64,000 bases of DNA. Source: Trogon surrucura. Its lineage: Eukaryota > Chordata > Aves > Trogoniformes > Trogonidae. A program made the position numbers and the translations under genes. Shown here one piece after another: positions 1-9,874 of this stretch. The notes beneath the pieces are model-generated. The model did not search any database, was not told the DNA's origin, and saw only the letters and a program-made list of their open reading frames with translations. The stretch is taken from assembly GCA_020746105.1 (NCBI GenBank), contig CM036617.1:141759845-141823844 (forward strand), written 5' to 3'. Position 1 is the stretch's first letter, and each line of letters begins with the position of its first letter.

Positions 1-96
1 AGCCCTGCCCTTGACATTGCACGTCTTTGCATGATGGTGGGAAGTTCCCCACATACCTGCAGAGATTTAAATTCCATTTAAACAACCAGGAGACCT

Positions 97-799
97 GTGT
101 GGCTGGGTATGCTCAGGTGGAAGAGGAGAGTTTATGGGTCATGGAAGGAAGAGCTAGCCACTTCGGAAGAATATAAGGCTGCTGTTAGAGGATGTAGGAA
201 GGTAGCTAGGATAGCTAAGGCCTCCTTAGAATTAAACCTGGAGAGAGGGGTCAAGGACAGCAGAAAGAGCTTTTTCAAATACATAGCAGATAAAACTAAC
301 ACCAGACGCTATGTAGGCCCATTGATGAATGAGGTGGGTGCCCTGGTGACAGAAGATACAGAGAAGGCAGAGTTACTGAATGCCTTCTTTGTCTCTGTCT
401 ACTCTGCAGGAGGCTGTCCTGAGGAGCCCGGTTCCCCTGAGGCCCCAGAGGAAGTCAAGTCAATGGAGGAGTTTGCCTTAGTCAATGAGGACTGGGTTAG
501 GGACCAATTAAGCAATCTGGACATTCATAAATCCATGGGTCCAGATGGGATGCACCCGTGGGTGCTGAGGGAGCTGGCGGAAGTCATTGCTGGACCACTC
601 TCCATTATCTTTGCCAAGTCTTGGGAAACGGGAGAGGTGCCTGAGGACTGGAGGAAAGCAAATGTCACTCCAGTCTTCAAAAAGGGCAAGAAGGAGGACC
701 TGGGTAATTATAGACTGGTCAGCATCACCTCCATCTCTCGAAAACTGATGGAACACCTTATCCTTGGTGCCATCACAAGGCATATCAAGGATAAGAGGG
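97..799 (+). pseudogene. CR1 ORF2 fragment: linker and N-terminal RT region
   Basis: Open for about 234 codons in frame 1. The first ~100 residues are the CR1 linker between endonuclease and RT. They are followed by RT block GPDGMHPWVLREL (about residues 148-160) and by KANVTPVFKKG and NYRLVSITS (about 188-212), typical of jockey/CR1-type reverse transcriptases. The frame is lost near 799-800, where about 41 bases present at the start of copy 2 are missing; the remaining RT continues in the next frame. The ATG at 97 is internal and is not a natural start. It is a dead fragment and no product is expected. Confidence 0.9.
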
Positions 800-1942
800 T
801 TATTGACTAACCTCATAGACTTTTACGAGGATATAACAAGGTGGATAGATGATGGCAGAGCGGTGGATGTGGTCTACCTTGACTTCAGTAAAGCATTTGA
901 CACAGTCTCCCACAGCATCCTTGCTGCTAAACTGAGGAAGTGTGGTCTAGACTCTCGGGTAGTGAGGTGGACTGTGAACTGGCTAAGGGGAAGAAGCCAA
1001 AGAGTTGTGGTCAATGGGGCGGAGTCTGGTTGGAGGCCTGTATCCAGTGGAGTCCCTCAAGGGTCGGTACTGGGACCAGTATTATTCAATATATTCATCG
1101 ATGACTTGGATGAGGGACTAGAGAGTACTATCAGCAAGTTTGCTGATGACACCAAGCTGGGAGGAGTGGCTGACACACCAGAAGGCTGTGCTGCCATCCA
1201 GTGAGACCTGGACAGGCTGGAGCATTGGGCGGGGAAAAATTTAATGAAATATAACAAGGGTAAATGTAGGGTCTTGCATCTGGGTAGGAACAACCTCGGG
1301 TTCCAGTATAAGTTGGGGAATGACTTATTAGAGAGTAGTGTAGGGGAAAGGGACCTGGGAGTCTTGGTGGACAGCAGGATGACCATGAGCCAGCACTGTG
1401 CCCTTGTGGCCAGGAAGGCCAATGGCATCCTGGGGTGTATTAGAAGGGGGGTGGTTAGTAGGTCGAGAGAGGTTCTCCTTCCCCTCTACTCTGCCCTGGT
1501 GAGACCCCATCTGGAATATTGTGTCCAGTTCTGGGCCCCTCAGTTCAAGAAAGACAGGGAACTGCTGGAGAGAGTCCAGCACAGGGCAACTAGGATGATT
1601 AAGGGAGTGGAGCATCTCCCTTATGAGAAAAGACTGAGGGAGCTGGGGCTCTTTAGTTTGGAGAAGAGGAGGCTGAGGGGTAACCTCATTAATGTTTACA
1701 AATATATCAAGGGTGAGTGTCAGGAGGATGGAGCCAGGCTCTTCTTGGTGACAACCAATGATAGGACAAGGGGTAATGGGCTGAAACTGGAACATAAGAG
1801 GTTCCGCTTAAACTCGAGAAGAAATTTCTTCACAGTGAGGGTGACGGAGCCCTGGAACAGGCTGCCCAGAGAGGTTGTGGAGTCTCCTTCTCTGGAGACA
1901 TTCAAGACCTGCCTGGACACGTTCCTGTGTAGCATAATCTAG
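800..1942 (+). pseudogene. CR1 ORF2 fragment: RT catalytic core to C-terminus, with one internal stop
   Basis: Continues the reverse transcriptase after the deletion. Motif A is [12 protein letters not shown] (around 869-904), motif B is [12 protein letters not shown], and the catalytic FADD box lies at 1139-1150. An in-frame TGA at 1202-1204 interrupts it (CAG-TGA here, CAG-CGA in copy 2). The same frame then stays open to 1942, giving the thumb and C-terminal region with the conserved block [19 protein letters not shown]. The catalytic residues are intact, but the stop and the upstream frameshift rule out a full product. Confidence 0.92.
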
Positions 1943-2011
1943 GCGTTCCTGCTCTGGCAGGGGGATTGGACTAGATGATCTTTCGAGGTCCCTTCCAATC
2001 CCTAACATTCT

Positions 2012-3172
2012 ATGATTAGGGGCAGTCAACATGGCTTTACCAAGGGGAAGTCATGCTTGACCAACCTCATTGCCTTTTATGAGGAAATAACGAGGCGGAT
2101 GGATGACGGCAGAGACTTCAGTAAAGCATTTGACACAGTCTCCCACAGCATCCTTGCTGCTAAACTGAGGAAGTGTAGGCTAGACGATTGGGTAGTGAGG
2201 TGGACTGTGAACTGGCTGAAGGAAACAAGCCAGAGAGTCGTAGTCAATGGAGTGGAGTCTAGTTGGAGGTCGGTATCTAGTGGAGTGGCTCAAGGGTCAG
2301 TACTGGGGCAAATATTATTCAATATATTCATCAACGATTTAGATGAGGAAATTGAGTGTACTATCAGCAAGTTTGCTGATGACATTAAACTGGGAGGAGT
2401 GTCTGACACGCCAGAAGGCTCTGCTGCCATCCAGCGAGACCTGGACAGGCTGGAGAGTTGGGCAGGGAATAACTTGATGAAATACAACAAGGGAAAATGT
2501 AAGGTCCTACATCTGGGCAGGAACAACCCCAGGTTCCAGTATAGGTTGGGGAACGACCTGTTAGAGAGTAGCGTAGGGGAAAGGGACCTGGGGGTCCTGG
2601 TGGACAGCAGGATGACCATGAGCCAGCACTGTGCCCTTGTGGCCAGGAAGGCAAATGGCATCCTGGGGTGTAATAAAAGGGGGTTGGTTAGTAGGTCGAG
2701 AGAGGTTCTCCTTCCCCTCTACTCTGCCCTGGTGAGACCCCATCTGGAATATTGTGTCCAGTTCTGGGCCCCTCAGTTCAAGAAAGACAGGGAACTGCTG
2801 GAGAGAGTCCAGCACAGGGCAACTAGGATGATTAAGGGAGTGGAGCATCTCCCTTATGAGAAAAGACTGAGGGAGCTGGGGCTCTTTAGTTTGGAGAAGA
2901 GGAGGCTGAGGGGTGACCTCATTAATGTTTACAAATATATAAAGGGCGAGTGTCACGAAGATGGAGCCAGGCTCTTCTCAGTGGCAAACAATGATAGGAC
3001 AAGGGGTAATGGAATCAAGCTGGAACACAAGAGGTTCCACTTAAATTTGAGAAGAAACTTCTTCTCAGTGAGGGTGACAGAACACTGGAACAGGCTGCCC
3101 AGGGAGGTTGTGGAGTCTCCTCTGGAGACATTCAAAACCCGCCTGGACGCCTTCCTGTGTAACATCATCTAA
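2012..3172 (+). pseudogene. CR1 ORF2 C-terminal half, uninterrupted but defective
   Basis: Open for 386 codons with the FADD box at residues 121-124 and the conserved C-terminal block [19 protein letters not shown]. The apparent ATG at 2012 lies in the tail of copy 1 and is not a natural start. Compared with copy 1 it lacks seven codons (AVDVVYL) just before DFSKAFDT, an in-frame loss that removes the strand leading into catalytic motif A. Motif B reads [11 protein letters not shown] instead of [11 protein letters not shown]. These changes, together with the missing endonuclease, imply an inactive relic even though no stop codon interrupts it. Confidence 0.92.
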
Positions 3173-3254
3173 GTGTTCCTGCTCTGGCAGGGGGATTGGA
3201 CTAGATGATCTTTTGAGGTCCCTTCCAATCTCTAGTGTACTGTGATACTGTGAA
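2018..3254 (+). mobile_element. CR1 LINE, copy 2 (5'-truncated), tandem to copy 1
   Basis: A second CR1 fragment begins exactly where the 3' tail of copy 1 ends. It starts in the RT ([15 protein letters not shown]) and runs to a complete 3' end: ORF stop at 3170-3172, then the CR1 tail with GGACTAGATGATC and CCCTTCCAATC. The tail ends in two copies of an 8-base unit (TACTGTGA) at about 3238-3253. CR1 copies usually end in such short 8-base repeats and lack a poly(A) tail, as seen here. Overall it is close to copy 1, with one base in roughly ten different in the RT core, but a 230-bp stretch is identical. Confidence 0.95.
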
Positions 3255-6200
3255 CCACCCGTACTAAAGTAGGTCGAGTGGGAAGATTTCACCCACTGCA
3301 GGCCAGCCTCTTACCCCAGGTTCTCTGCTGCTACTGATCTTCCCCCAGCAGACTCCCCTCTGTTCCTCTCAGCCCTCCCAGTCTCAGGAGCTGCTCTCCC
3401 TCTGCTGAAGAGCCTCCGATACAGCCTGCCTGGCCTGGCCCATCTCCAGCCATAGGAAGAGGTCTCCTGCTTTCAGTTCTTGGCCCTTGGTACGCCTGGT
3501 AGCCCTTCCACGCATTCTGTTGTGGTAAGATTTGTAGGGTCAAACCAAAGAGCCTCTCGTCTCTTTAGTAGTGAGCAAGAGGGCTACTAGCATGAGCTGT
3601 GGGCAGAAGCTGCATCTGCAACTTTGAAGGACCACAAGATTCCAGCTTAAGGTATTCCTTAAGCCAATCTCCATCTACTTGCACCACAGCAAGGGGAACT
3701 GAGCTGGCTTTAAACACAGGGATGCACAAAAGGAGGCACAAAATATATTCCTCATGCTTTTTTATAGTGCTAAAGGCAGCAGCTGGCACAGCCAGAGGAG
3801 GTTGTGCAGTCACCTGCACAGCACAGCAGTGTGGAATGGGGCACTTTTGTAGGGTGCTAGCCCAGGAAACTTTGCTTTGTGGCACCACAATGTGACCTGA
3901 ACACTAGAAGGGGTAGACACGGACTCGGTTGTAACAGTCTCATGGTGCCACAGTGTTGCTCCACAGTGGTATGAGAGGTGCCCATGGTCCCATGCAGTAT
4001 AGCTTAACTCGATAGTCAGGTTTAGCTATTGCCATGTTTGTATCACTGGATTCAGCGCTCTCAGGAGCTCTTTCAGAGCCGCTCACTGCCTCATTTTCAC
4101 GTGCTGCAACACAAAAGTATGTACCAGGAGCAGCACTGTTGTCTAAGCAGTGACTTGTGCAATGAAGTCCGCTTTTCAAACGTGACTATAAACTTGTCTC
4201 TCAGAAGATGCTGAACTGCTTTGAACAACAAAGAGGAGTTAAACCAGCACAGTCCTAAATCCCCCTTCCCCTTTCTTCTAACAAAATAGTCATAGTTACA
4301 GCGGTAGAGAAACATTTCTCTTATTTTCAGAATCAATATACTAGATGATTCAAAATAATCCAGAATATGACAATGCATGAAGATGACATAACTTAGAACA
4401 TCAAGCATATTCAGAGTTATTTTTTAACATATATTTGTGCTGGATGAATAGGTGTCATACCAGGATCTTTGCATTTCCATTTTGACTGCTGTAGGTTTCT
4501 GAAATGGGAAAGCTGTGTGACTGCCTATGTAAATTGTATAAATATCTTTATAACACCATGCCTGCAGCTTTAGGGAAAGCACCAATATTGCTATTTTTAT
4601 CAAAAACCCCAAATGAATAAACAAACCACTTACCAAAATCATTATACTGGTGCAAATCATATTCAGAAAGCCAGCCCTGAGCATTCAGAAGACCATTGAA
4701 TCTCAAAGAAGATTAGGCTCTTAAGTGAAGAAACAAGAATGCAAATAATATAGATATAGCATTTCTCTAACACCTCAGACTGAATTTCATATATACTCCT
4801 GAAAAGCCAAGGATTTGGGACTTCTACCACAAGACACATTAACTTGTCTGAATCTCAGGAAAAGAACTTGCCTGAGAATATGAAGTGAGAGCTAATCTTG
4901 CTGCTAATGATGCCATGGCCATAAAATGCAATTTGTTTTCAGAAACCAATTTGGTAAGAGAAAAAGAATCATAGTGCTAAATGTGCAGTGGGGATCACTT
5001 CCACGGCACCTCTGTGCACCAGCGCTCATGGTGTGCCCTGAAGACCAAAAACTCTGTTGCATGCTAACGTTAACGAATCCTTGCATGTTCTTGGAATTTA
5101 CTACTGTCTCCTACTGCGTTTTGTCCCTTAAAAGCCTAATCCTGTCCGTCATCTCTGTCAAGGCTCAGTAATGTGAGCAGTCACATCAAGCAACTATTTG
5201 TATCTGCTCAAACATTGGAAGACAAAAATAAAACTAGTGATACAAATGAAGCAAAGAAGTGACCATTAAACAAATGAGTCAGACAAGTTGTGCTGGGGAA
5301 AGATGAAGGGAAGGAAAAAGATAACAGTGGAGAAACAGTAGAATGAGTTAATGATAACTGGGCAATGGGAACAAATGAGTGCCTTTGCAAATATACAGAG
5401 GAAATAAAAAATACTGCCATGAACAAAGTCTCCTTAATAAAAGTGAGGTGAGTCAATTATTGCAGACATCTGAGATACTGCTCCTCCAACATCCTTTAGA
5501 CACATATGAAAAAAAAATAGCTTAGCTGCTGAGAAAGTGCAGGTAGAAAGACACTGAGAGTCTAACGGCTATAAAAGAGGACCAGGTGGCTGAGAATTGG
5601 TGGAAGCTGGTATTTAGAGGCACTACTGTGGACAGAAAATGAAAAAGCCCAATGAAAGGTCAGTTTACCTTCTTCTCTTCAAGGCTTGCTCTGTTTTCAG
5701 GGAAAAATCCTAGACCAGAAATCAAAAGCATCCAAAGCCAGATTTTCAGGCCGATATGAGGAGAAAGAACATACTCCTGTCTATTGGGTTTTTTTTTCCT
5801 CCTGCTGCTGTCCACCCACATGCTACCCATCTCCCTTTCCCAGGAGAGCCCTAAAAAAGGCAGGAACTTGGCCTCATGTCACAGGCCAGAGTACAGTTAA
5901 CTTTTGTATGAATTAGTGTTGCCGCAATATATCCAAGCAAAAAGTTAGGGGATTTCTGGCTAGGGTGTTGATGAAAGGTGGCTCTGTGGGATCATAAATC
6001 CAGCTTTTAACTAAAGGGTCCTCCCTGGAGATAAGCTAAGGAGCAGCCTCTAGGTGAGAGGGAAGGAAACTAACTGGGAGCCTGTTCAAGGTTTAATACA
6101 AGCTAATGGACTGCCTTTCCGCTCTGTGAAATCTCCGCATGGCGCAGACCTAAAGGGGAGCTGACAGCTGGAGTAGGTTTCTCCTCACATTTCCAGAGCA

Positions 6201-7219
6201 ACTGTCCTGCAAACACAGACCATCCTGCTCACCAGCAGATTCAGCAGCGTTTTTCTTCTCCTGCACACGGCAGCAGCCAGAACCGCACAGCCTGAGGTCT
6301 CAGGAGAGTGAAATAAGAAGAGGAACTGCAAGAAAACAGGTCAGAGAAACAAGTGCACAACCAAGTAGAGAAGCTAACACATTACAGGGAGTTTGGCCCT
6401 CCTTGTTCAAAGGGTTTAGAGATGTTCTCGACTCACTGTGGCTGACATCTGGCTAGCATGGTTGAGGCATATCTGCTTCTGTTGGCAAGGGCAGACCGCA
6501 GTGTGCTGTGGCATGTTTCTTCTCACCACATTTCCTTCCTCAGCTGTCTTATAGCAGCCTCAATGGGACTGACTTCTGGCTGGAAAGGTGCCACGCTCAT
6601 GCCTTCTCTCCACATTCACCATTTCTCTCCCTACCTTTTCTAGTTACCATCTGTTGAACTCACATTTAGTGGAATAGTGGAAAAAAAGGACAGAAGGAGC
6701 TGTGAGGGAACAGCTCTAAACCAGGCTGTGACCTTGGACAGAGAATTGCAACCATTCATACTGATTGAAACGTCTGCCAAAATGGATCAAGACCTGTATT
6801 TGTAATTAATTAATCAAAGTGGGAGGAACAGCAGATATCAGTGACCCCAGAAAGCACAGATGTTGAAGCTCCAGGAAGAAAAATGACACTCAGGACACAT
6901 AGCTTCACCACAGTCTCTGCAGAGAAAAATAGATTGCAGTTGCACTGTAAGAGGAACTACTGAGTAGTAACAGGACCAGATCTGGTTCAGGGTGATGGCA
7001 TTGACAATTTTTTTATAGCTTCTGAGGCAACTTGGAGATAAGCTAAACCTTGACAGGGAGTTGGCTGCATTCACAAGGGATCAGGCAGACTCTTGTCCCT
7101 AGATGCGGGCATCCATGGGCTGAAGGAAATGATGTTCAATTGGACGGGAATAAGAGAAGACCCATGGCAATGATAAAGTGGCTGCAGGGACTGACTAATG
7201 GAAAGAAAAAAAAAAAAGA
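3255..7219. other. Intergenic DNA upstream of ETV6, nothing recognised
   Basis: Ordinary AT-leaning intergenic sequence. The open frames here are at most about 107 codons, occur on both strands, overlap each other and carry no motif I recognise. There are short A/T runs (for example 7207-7218) but no clear tandem array, RNA gene or LTR pair. Old repeats too decayed to see by eye may be present. Confidence 0.6.
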
Positions 7220-7520
7220 ATGAATGGCAATGGCTCAGAAAAGAAGCGATACCTGGGTGCAAGGTGGAAACAGCCAGAGAGGAGAAAAATTGATTAAGGG
7301 AGTACAATACATGGTTTCAACCAGGAGTAATTGGGTGAAACTGGACAAATGAAAATATAGGGTGAACAGCTTCCTGATCATAGTACTTGCTGAACTGTGA
7401 AATAGTCTCCAAAAGAAAAGAGGTGGAAGCCCCGTACCCGAGGCATATAAAATGAAAGTGGACAGAAAAGTCAAGCATGTGCTGTAAATCCTCTACCAGC
7501 AGGGGAGTGGAGTAGATGAC
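7220..7520 (+). mobile_element. Ancient CR1/L3-lineage LINE relic (C-terminal/3' part)
   Basis: A highly decayed segment follows the order of the L3/CR1 3' coding region. It contains GAGTAATTGGGTGAAACTGG, then a stretch like the 'aggctggacatcaggaaaaacttcctgac' type (here around 7356-7380, CTTCCTGATCATAGTA). It ends with a 'caggggagtggagtagatgac' version of the CR1 terminal 'caggggattggactagatgac' (about 7500-7520). The resemblance is to consensus features recalled from memory and the copy is far older than the two CR1 copies at the left edge. The boundaries are approximate. Confidence 0.65.
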
Positions 7521-8464
7521 TAACATTTAATATAAGGAATCACAAAAAGACACTCAACTTGCCACGAGATACATAATAACGACTCGCCTCTTGGGGAAAG
7601 CCAGTGATATTCATGCAGGTAGAAAAGGAAAATGTCATAGTGATGAAGCAGAGAAAACACTAGGGGAGAGAGTGGCATTGTAAAAGCAATAGAGACACCA
7701 CGATTCAATTCCAGCAGTGGAGCCATGCTGTAGGAAGACAGGTAAATATGAATCCTTTATTATTGAATCGGCCTATATTAAAAAAAGGGTCATTCATTTC
7801 TAGGCTGAGAGGGAATAGTACCTTCCCAGCCTCTTACTTGTTTAGTTTCAGGGACTGGCCAAAACAAAACTGTAAGAGGCTGCAGGGAGCTCATCCTGGT
7901 TTGCAAAATGGCCTGTGGTAGCCCACCAAGGGATGCCTGTTGGGAGATCCCAGTAGCCTCGCCTCTTCATCATGCAGGTGGAGCAGCGCTGCATTTGATG
8001 CAAGCATGCCGCGGTTAAGCAGACGCCACGAAACATGAGCTAAGGCTCACTTTAAAACACCGTGGTAGGATTCCTTCTTGTTTGCTGTTTTCAGTAGCCC
8101 TGAATCACTTAATAGGAGCCTATTCTACCTCATCACACAGCATCCTCTCATCAGGCTCCAGAGGTGGTTCTGGCTTGCAGTGACATAGGTACAAGTAGGG
8201 CTGTGCTCTCAGGACACCAAGAACTGTCTTTAAAATTAGAAAGACAGATTTAGATGAAGAGATGGCAAAGTTATTCTATATATATTTTCTATACACCCCT
8301 CTTTTCACTGCCATCATGGGAGCTAGGGGTGTACTCAGCACTGCAACTCCAGGAGCTGGAGGGTGAAGGAAAACAGGTCAACACCACTGCAGTTGGAAAT
8401 AACGCATGTTATACCATACATTGCAGGTGACACGTTCCGGCACCAAACCATTGTGCTGAGCTAC
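7521..8464. other. Proximal upstream region before the CpG island
   Basis: No gene or recognisable repeat seen. GC content rises sharply after about 8460, where the CpG island begins. Short frames at 7520-7726 and 7848-8036 on the minus strand have no recognisable product. Confidence 0.6.
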
Positions 8465-8795
8465 CTGCGACCCGCTCCGAGGCCTAAACGCAGGCAGAGC
8501 CCCACAGCGGCTCCCCTCCGCCGGCTGACAGGTTTTCCCCGCGGCCGGTGGAGCAAGGGCCGGCGGCACCCGGCCGCAGGCAGGGGTGGGTTATGGGGCA
8601 ACCTCCACTCCCTGCCTCGATCCCTTTGGCTTTGCAGTCACAGGCGAGCGGCGGGCTCTATGGGGCAGCGGGCCGGCCCACACGTGGAGCTGGAGAGAGG
8701 GGGAAACACGGGCCCGCGGTGGCCCCCTCCCCTACCCCCACCCCGGACTTCCCGTGCCCCGCAGTAACCCGAGCCTCATTTCCTGGTCGGGGCTC

Positions 8796-9199
8796 TTAAA
8801 GGGGCAGCCCCGGCGGTGGAACAAAGGACACTGTGCCGCCCGTGGGCCGGCGCTCCGCCCGCTGAATCCGCTGACACCCCCGGCCCCGCCATGTTTGCCC
8901 ACCCCGCTGCCCGCCCCAGCAGTGAAGGCCGTTACCGGCGCGCGGCGTTTAAAGGGCTCGCGCGACCACCCTCCCTCCCCGCCGCCGTCGCGAGTCTAAC
9001 GACGCTCAAAATAAGACGACGCGACACGGCTGCGCCCCCTTTCAGCCCCCGCTCCGTTTCGGCACCCGAGGGCGCCGGCTTCTTGCCGCACGCCCGCCCC
9101 TGGCCACGGGACACCGCCGCCAGGGAGTGGAGCAGGTGGAGCGGCGGCTGCCGCCGTTGATACCGGCGGCCGTCTCCTGCCGGTGCGGCCCCTTTAAGG
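8796..9199. promoter_or_regulatory. Three TTTAAAGGG-like boxes in the CpG island
   Basis: TTAAAGGGG at 8796-8804, TTTAAAGGG at 8948-8956 and CCTTTAAGG at 9191-9199 are AT cores inside GC-rich sequence. TTTAAA can serve as a weak TBP-binding element. Three similar elements within 400 bases of a TATA-less island are notable, but their function is only a guess. Confidence 0.35.
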
Positions 9200-9229
9200 G
9201 GCGGTGCGGGGGTGCCGGGAACCCACGTC

Positions 9230-9247
9230 AGTTTCGGCTCCGAAACT
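9230..9247. promoter_or_regulatory. Perfect 8+2+8 inverted repeat with GAAA/TTTC half-sites
   Basis: The sequence is AGTTTCGG-CT-CCGAAACT; the two 8-base arms are exact reverse complements. AGTTTC/GAAACT is the core of interferon-stimulated response elements bound by IRF proteins, although a classical ISRE has its GAAA cores as direct repeats, not inverted. TTTCGG also resembles an E2F half-site. It directly follows an ACGTCA (CREB/ATF-type) half-site at 9225-9230. Binding is inferred, not shown. Confidence 0.5.
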
Positions 9248-9445
9248 CCGGATCAATGAGCGGCGCGGGGCGGGGCGTAGCCCCTCGGCCAGGCCCGGCC
9301 CGGCGCGGCCCGGCCCGGCCCCCGCCGCCTTTCGGTTTCTCTCTTCCAGGAAGGAAAACACCGGCGGGGAGCGGGGCCGCGCCGGCAGCCTCCGCCCCTT
9401 CCCCTTCCATCCTACCGCCCCCCCCGCTCGCCCCCGCTCCCCGTG

Positions 9446-9511
9446 CCGCGCGCGCGCACCGACTCACACACGGGCAGAGCGCGCGCAGTCTCACACACAC
9501 TCGCGCGCGCG
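9446..9511. repeat. Alternating CG/CA purine-pyrimidine tract (two imperfect copies)
   Basis: Two imperfect copies of a CGCGCGC...CTCACACAC unit lie side by side (about 9448-9470 and 9480-9500), and the tract closes with another CGCGCGCG run at 9502-9510. Alternating purine-pyrimidine DNA of this kind can adopt Z-form. It lies about 340 bp before the ETV6 start codon, so it may fall at or just upstream of the transcription start. Confidence 0.6.
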
Positions 9512-9514
9512 GTG

Positions 9515-9642
9515 AGGGAGCGGGGGGAGGGGGGGCGGTACCGATCGCACGTCCCCAGAGGAGCGGCGGCGGCGCTGAGGAGGGGACTCCGGTGTTGGGG
9601 GCGCCTCCTTCCCCCCCGCCCCCCCCCCCCACTTCCCTCCCC
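9515..9642. other. G-run cluster followed by a C-run cluster
   Basis: On the + strand 9515-9535 contains GGG, then six and seven consecutive Gs separated by single bases, enough for a G-quadruplex. At 9611-9642 the + strand has runs of 7 and 12 Cs, so the minus strand could form a second quadruplex, or the two runs could pair with each other. Both lie in the presumed promoter or 5' UTR. Confidence 0.5.
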
Positions 9643-9681
9643 GGGCAGCTCCGCGGGCCGCGCCGCGCCCGCCGCCGGGCG

Positions 9682-9708
9682 ATGGTGGCGGCACTAACTT
9701 CCCCTTGA
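9682..9708 (+). other. Candidate upstream ORF (8 codons) in the ETV6 5' UTR
   Basis: ATG GTG GCG ... TGA encodes eight residues (MVAALTSP) and ends 133 bases before the ETV6 ATG. The context is reasonable (G at -3 and G at +4). If the transcript starts upstream of 9682 this uORF would be scanned before the main start and could dampen translation. Whether it is transcribed is unknown. Confidence 0.45.
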
Positions 9709-9841
9709 GGGGACGGCCGGGTCGGGCCGAGCCGCGCTGCGCCGCCGGGCCGGGAGAAGAGCGAAAAGTGGGGAAAGCCCGAGAACTTCCCGTCCGCCCG
9801 CTCGCCCGCCCCGCCGGGCTTCGCCGCTTCTCTCCTGAGAG

Positions 9842-9874
9842 ATGTCTGAGACTCCTGCTCAGTGTTGCATCAAG
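9842..9874 (+). CDS. ETV6: ETV6 coding exon 1 (residues 1-11)
   Basis: Encodes MSETPAQCCIK, eleven codons ending exactly at AAG before a GT donor. This matches the first coding exon of ETV6/TEL (33 coding bases) with Ser-to-Cys at position 9 relative to the human sequence as I remember it. An in-frame TGA at 9836-9838, two codons upstream, makes 9842 the only possible start in this frame. ETV6 is a nuclear sequence-specific repressor with an N-terminal pointed (PNT/SAM) oligomerisation domain and a C-terminal ETS DNA-binding domain, important in blood stem cells, vascular development and platelet formation. Both domains lie in later exons outside this window. Lys11 is a known sumoylation site whose consensus spans the exon 1/2 junction. 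Confidence 0.97.

Larger units (their letters stand above)
1..2017 (+). mobile_element. CR1 LINE, copy 1 (5'-truncated by window edge, broken)
   Basis: Non-LTR retrotransposon of the avian CR1 (chicken repeat 1) group. The window opens inside ORF2, downstream of the endonuclease part, and reads through the reverse transcriptase to the C-terminus at about 1942. A short 3' tail (1943-2017) has the CR1 signature GGACTAGATGATC, then CCCTTCCAATCC and ATTCTATGATT. The reading frame is broken twice: a deletion near 800 shifts the frame, and a TGA at 1202-1204 stops it. The TGA stands where copy 2 has CGA, consistent with CpG decay. It abuts copy 2 directly with no spacer. The CR1 assignment is firm from RT motifs plus the tail; the exact subfamily is not resolved. 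Confidence 0.95.

Noticed and set aside
1057-2956. Antisense frames within the CR1 copies
   Set aside because: These are mirror frames of the RT coding sequence, present in both copies because the copies are similar. No independent evidence.
8363-9708. Several long + and minus strand frames across the CpG island
   Set aside because: GC-rich DNA has few stop codons. The frames overlap on both strands, are Pro/Arg/Gly/Ala-rich and have no recognisable domain.
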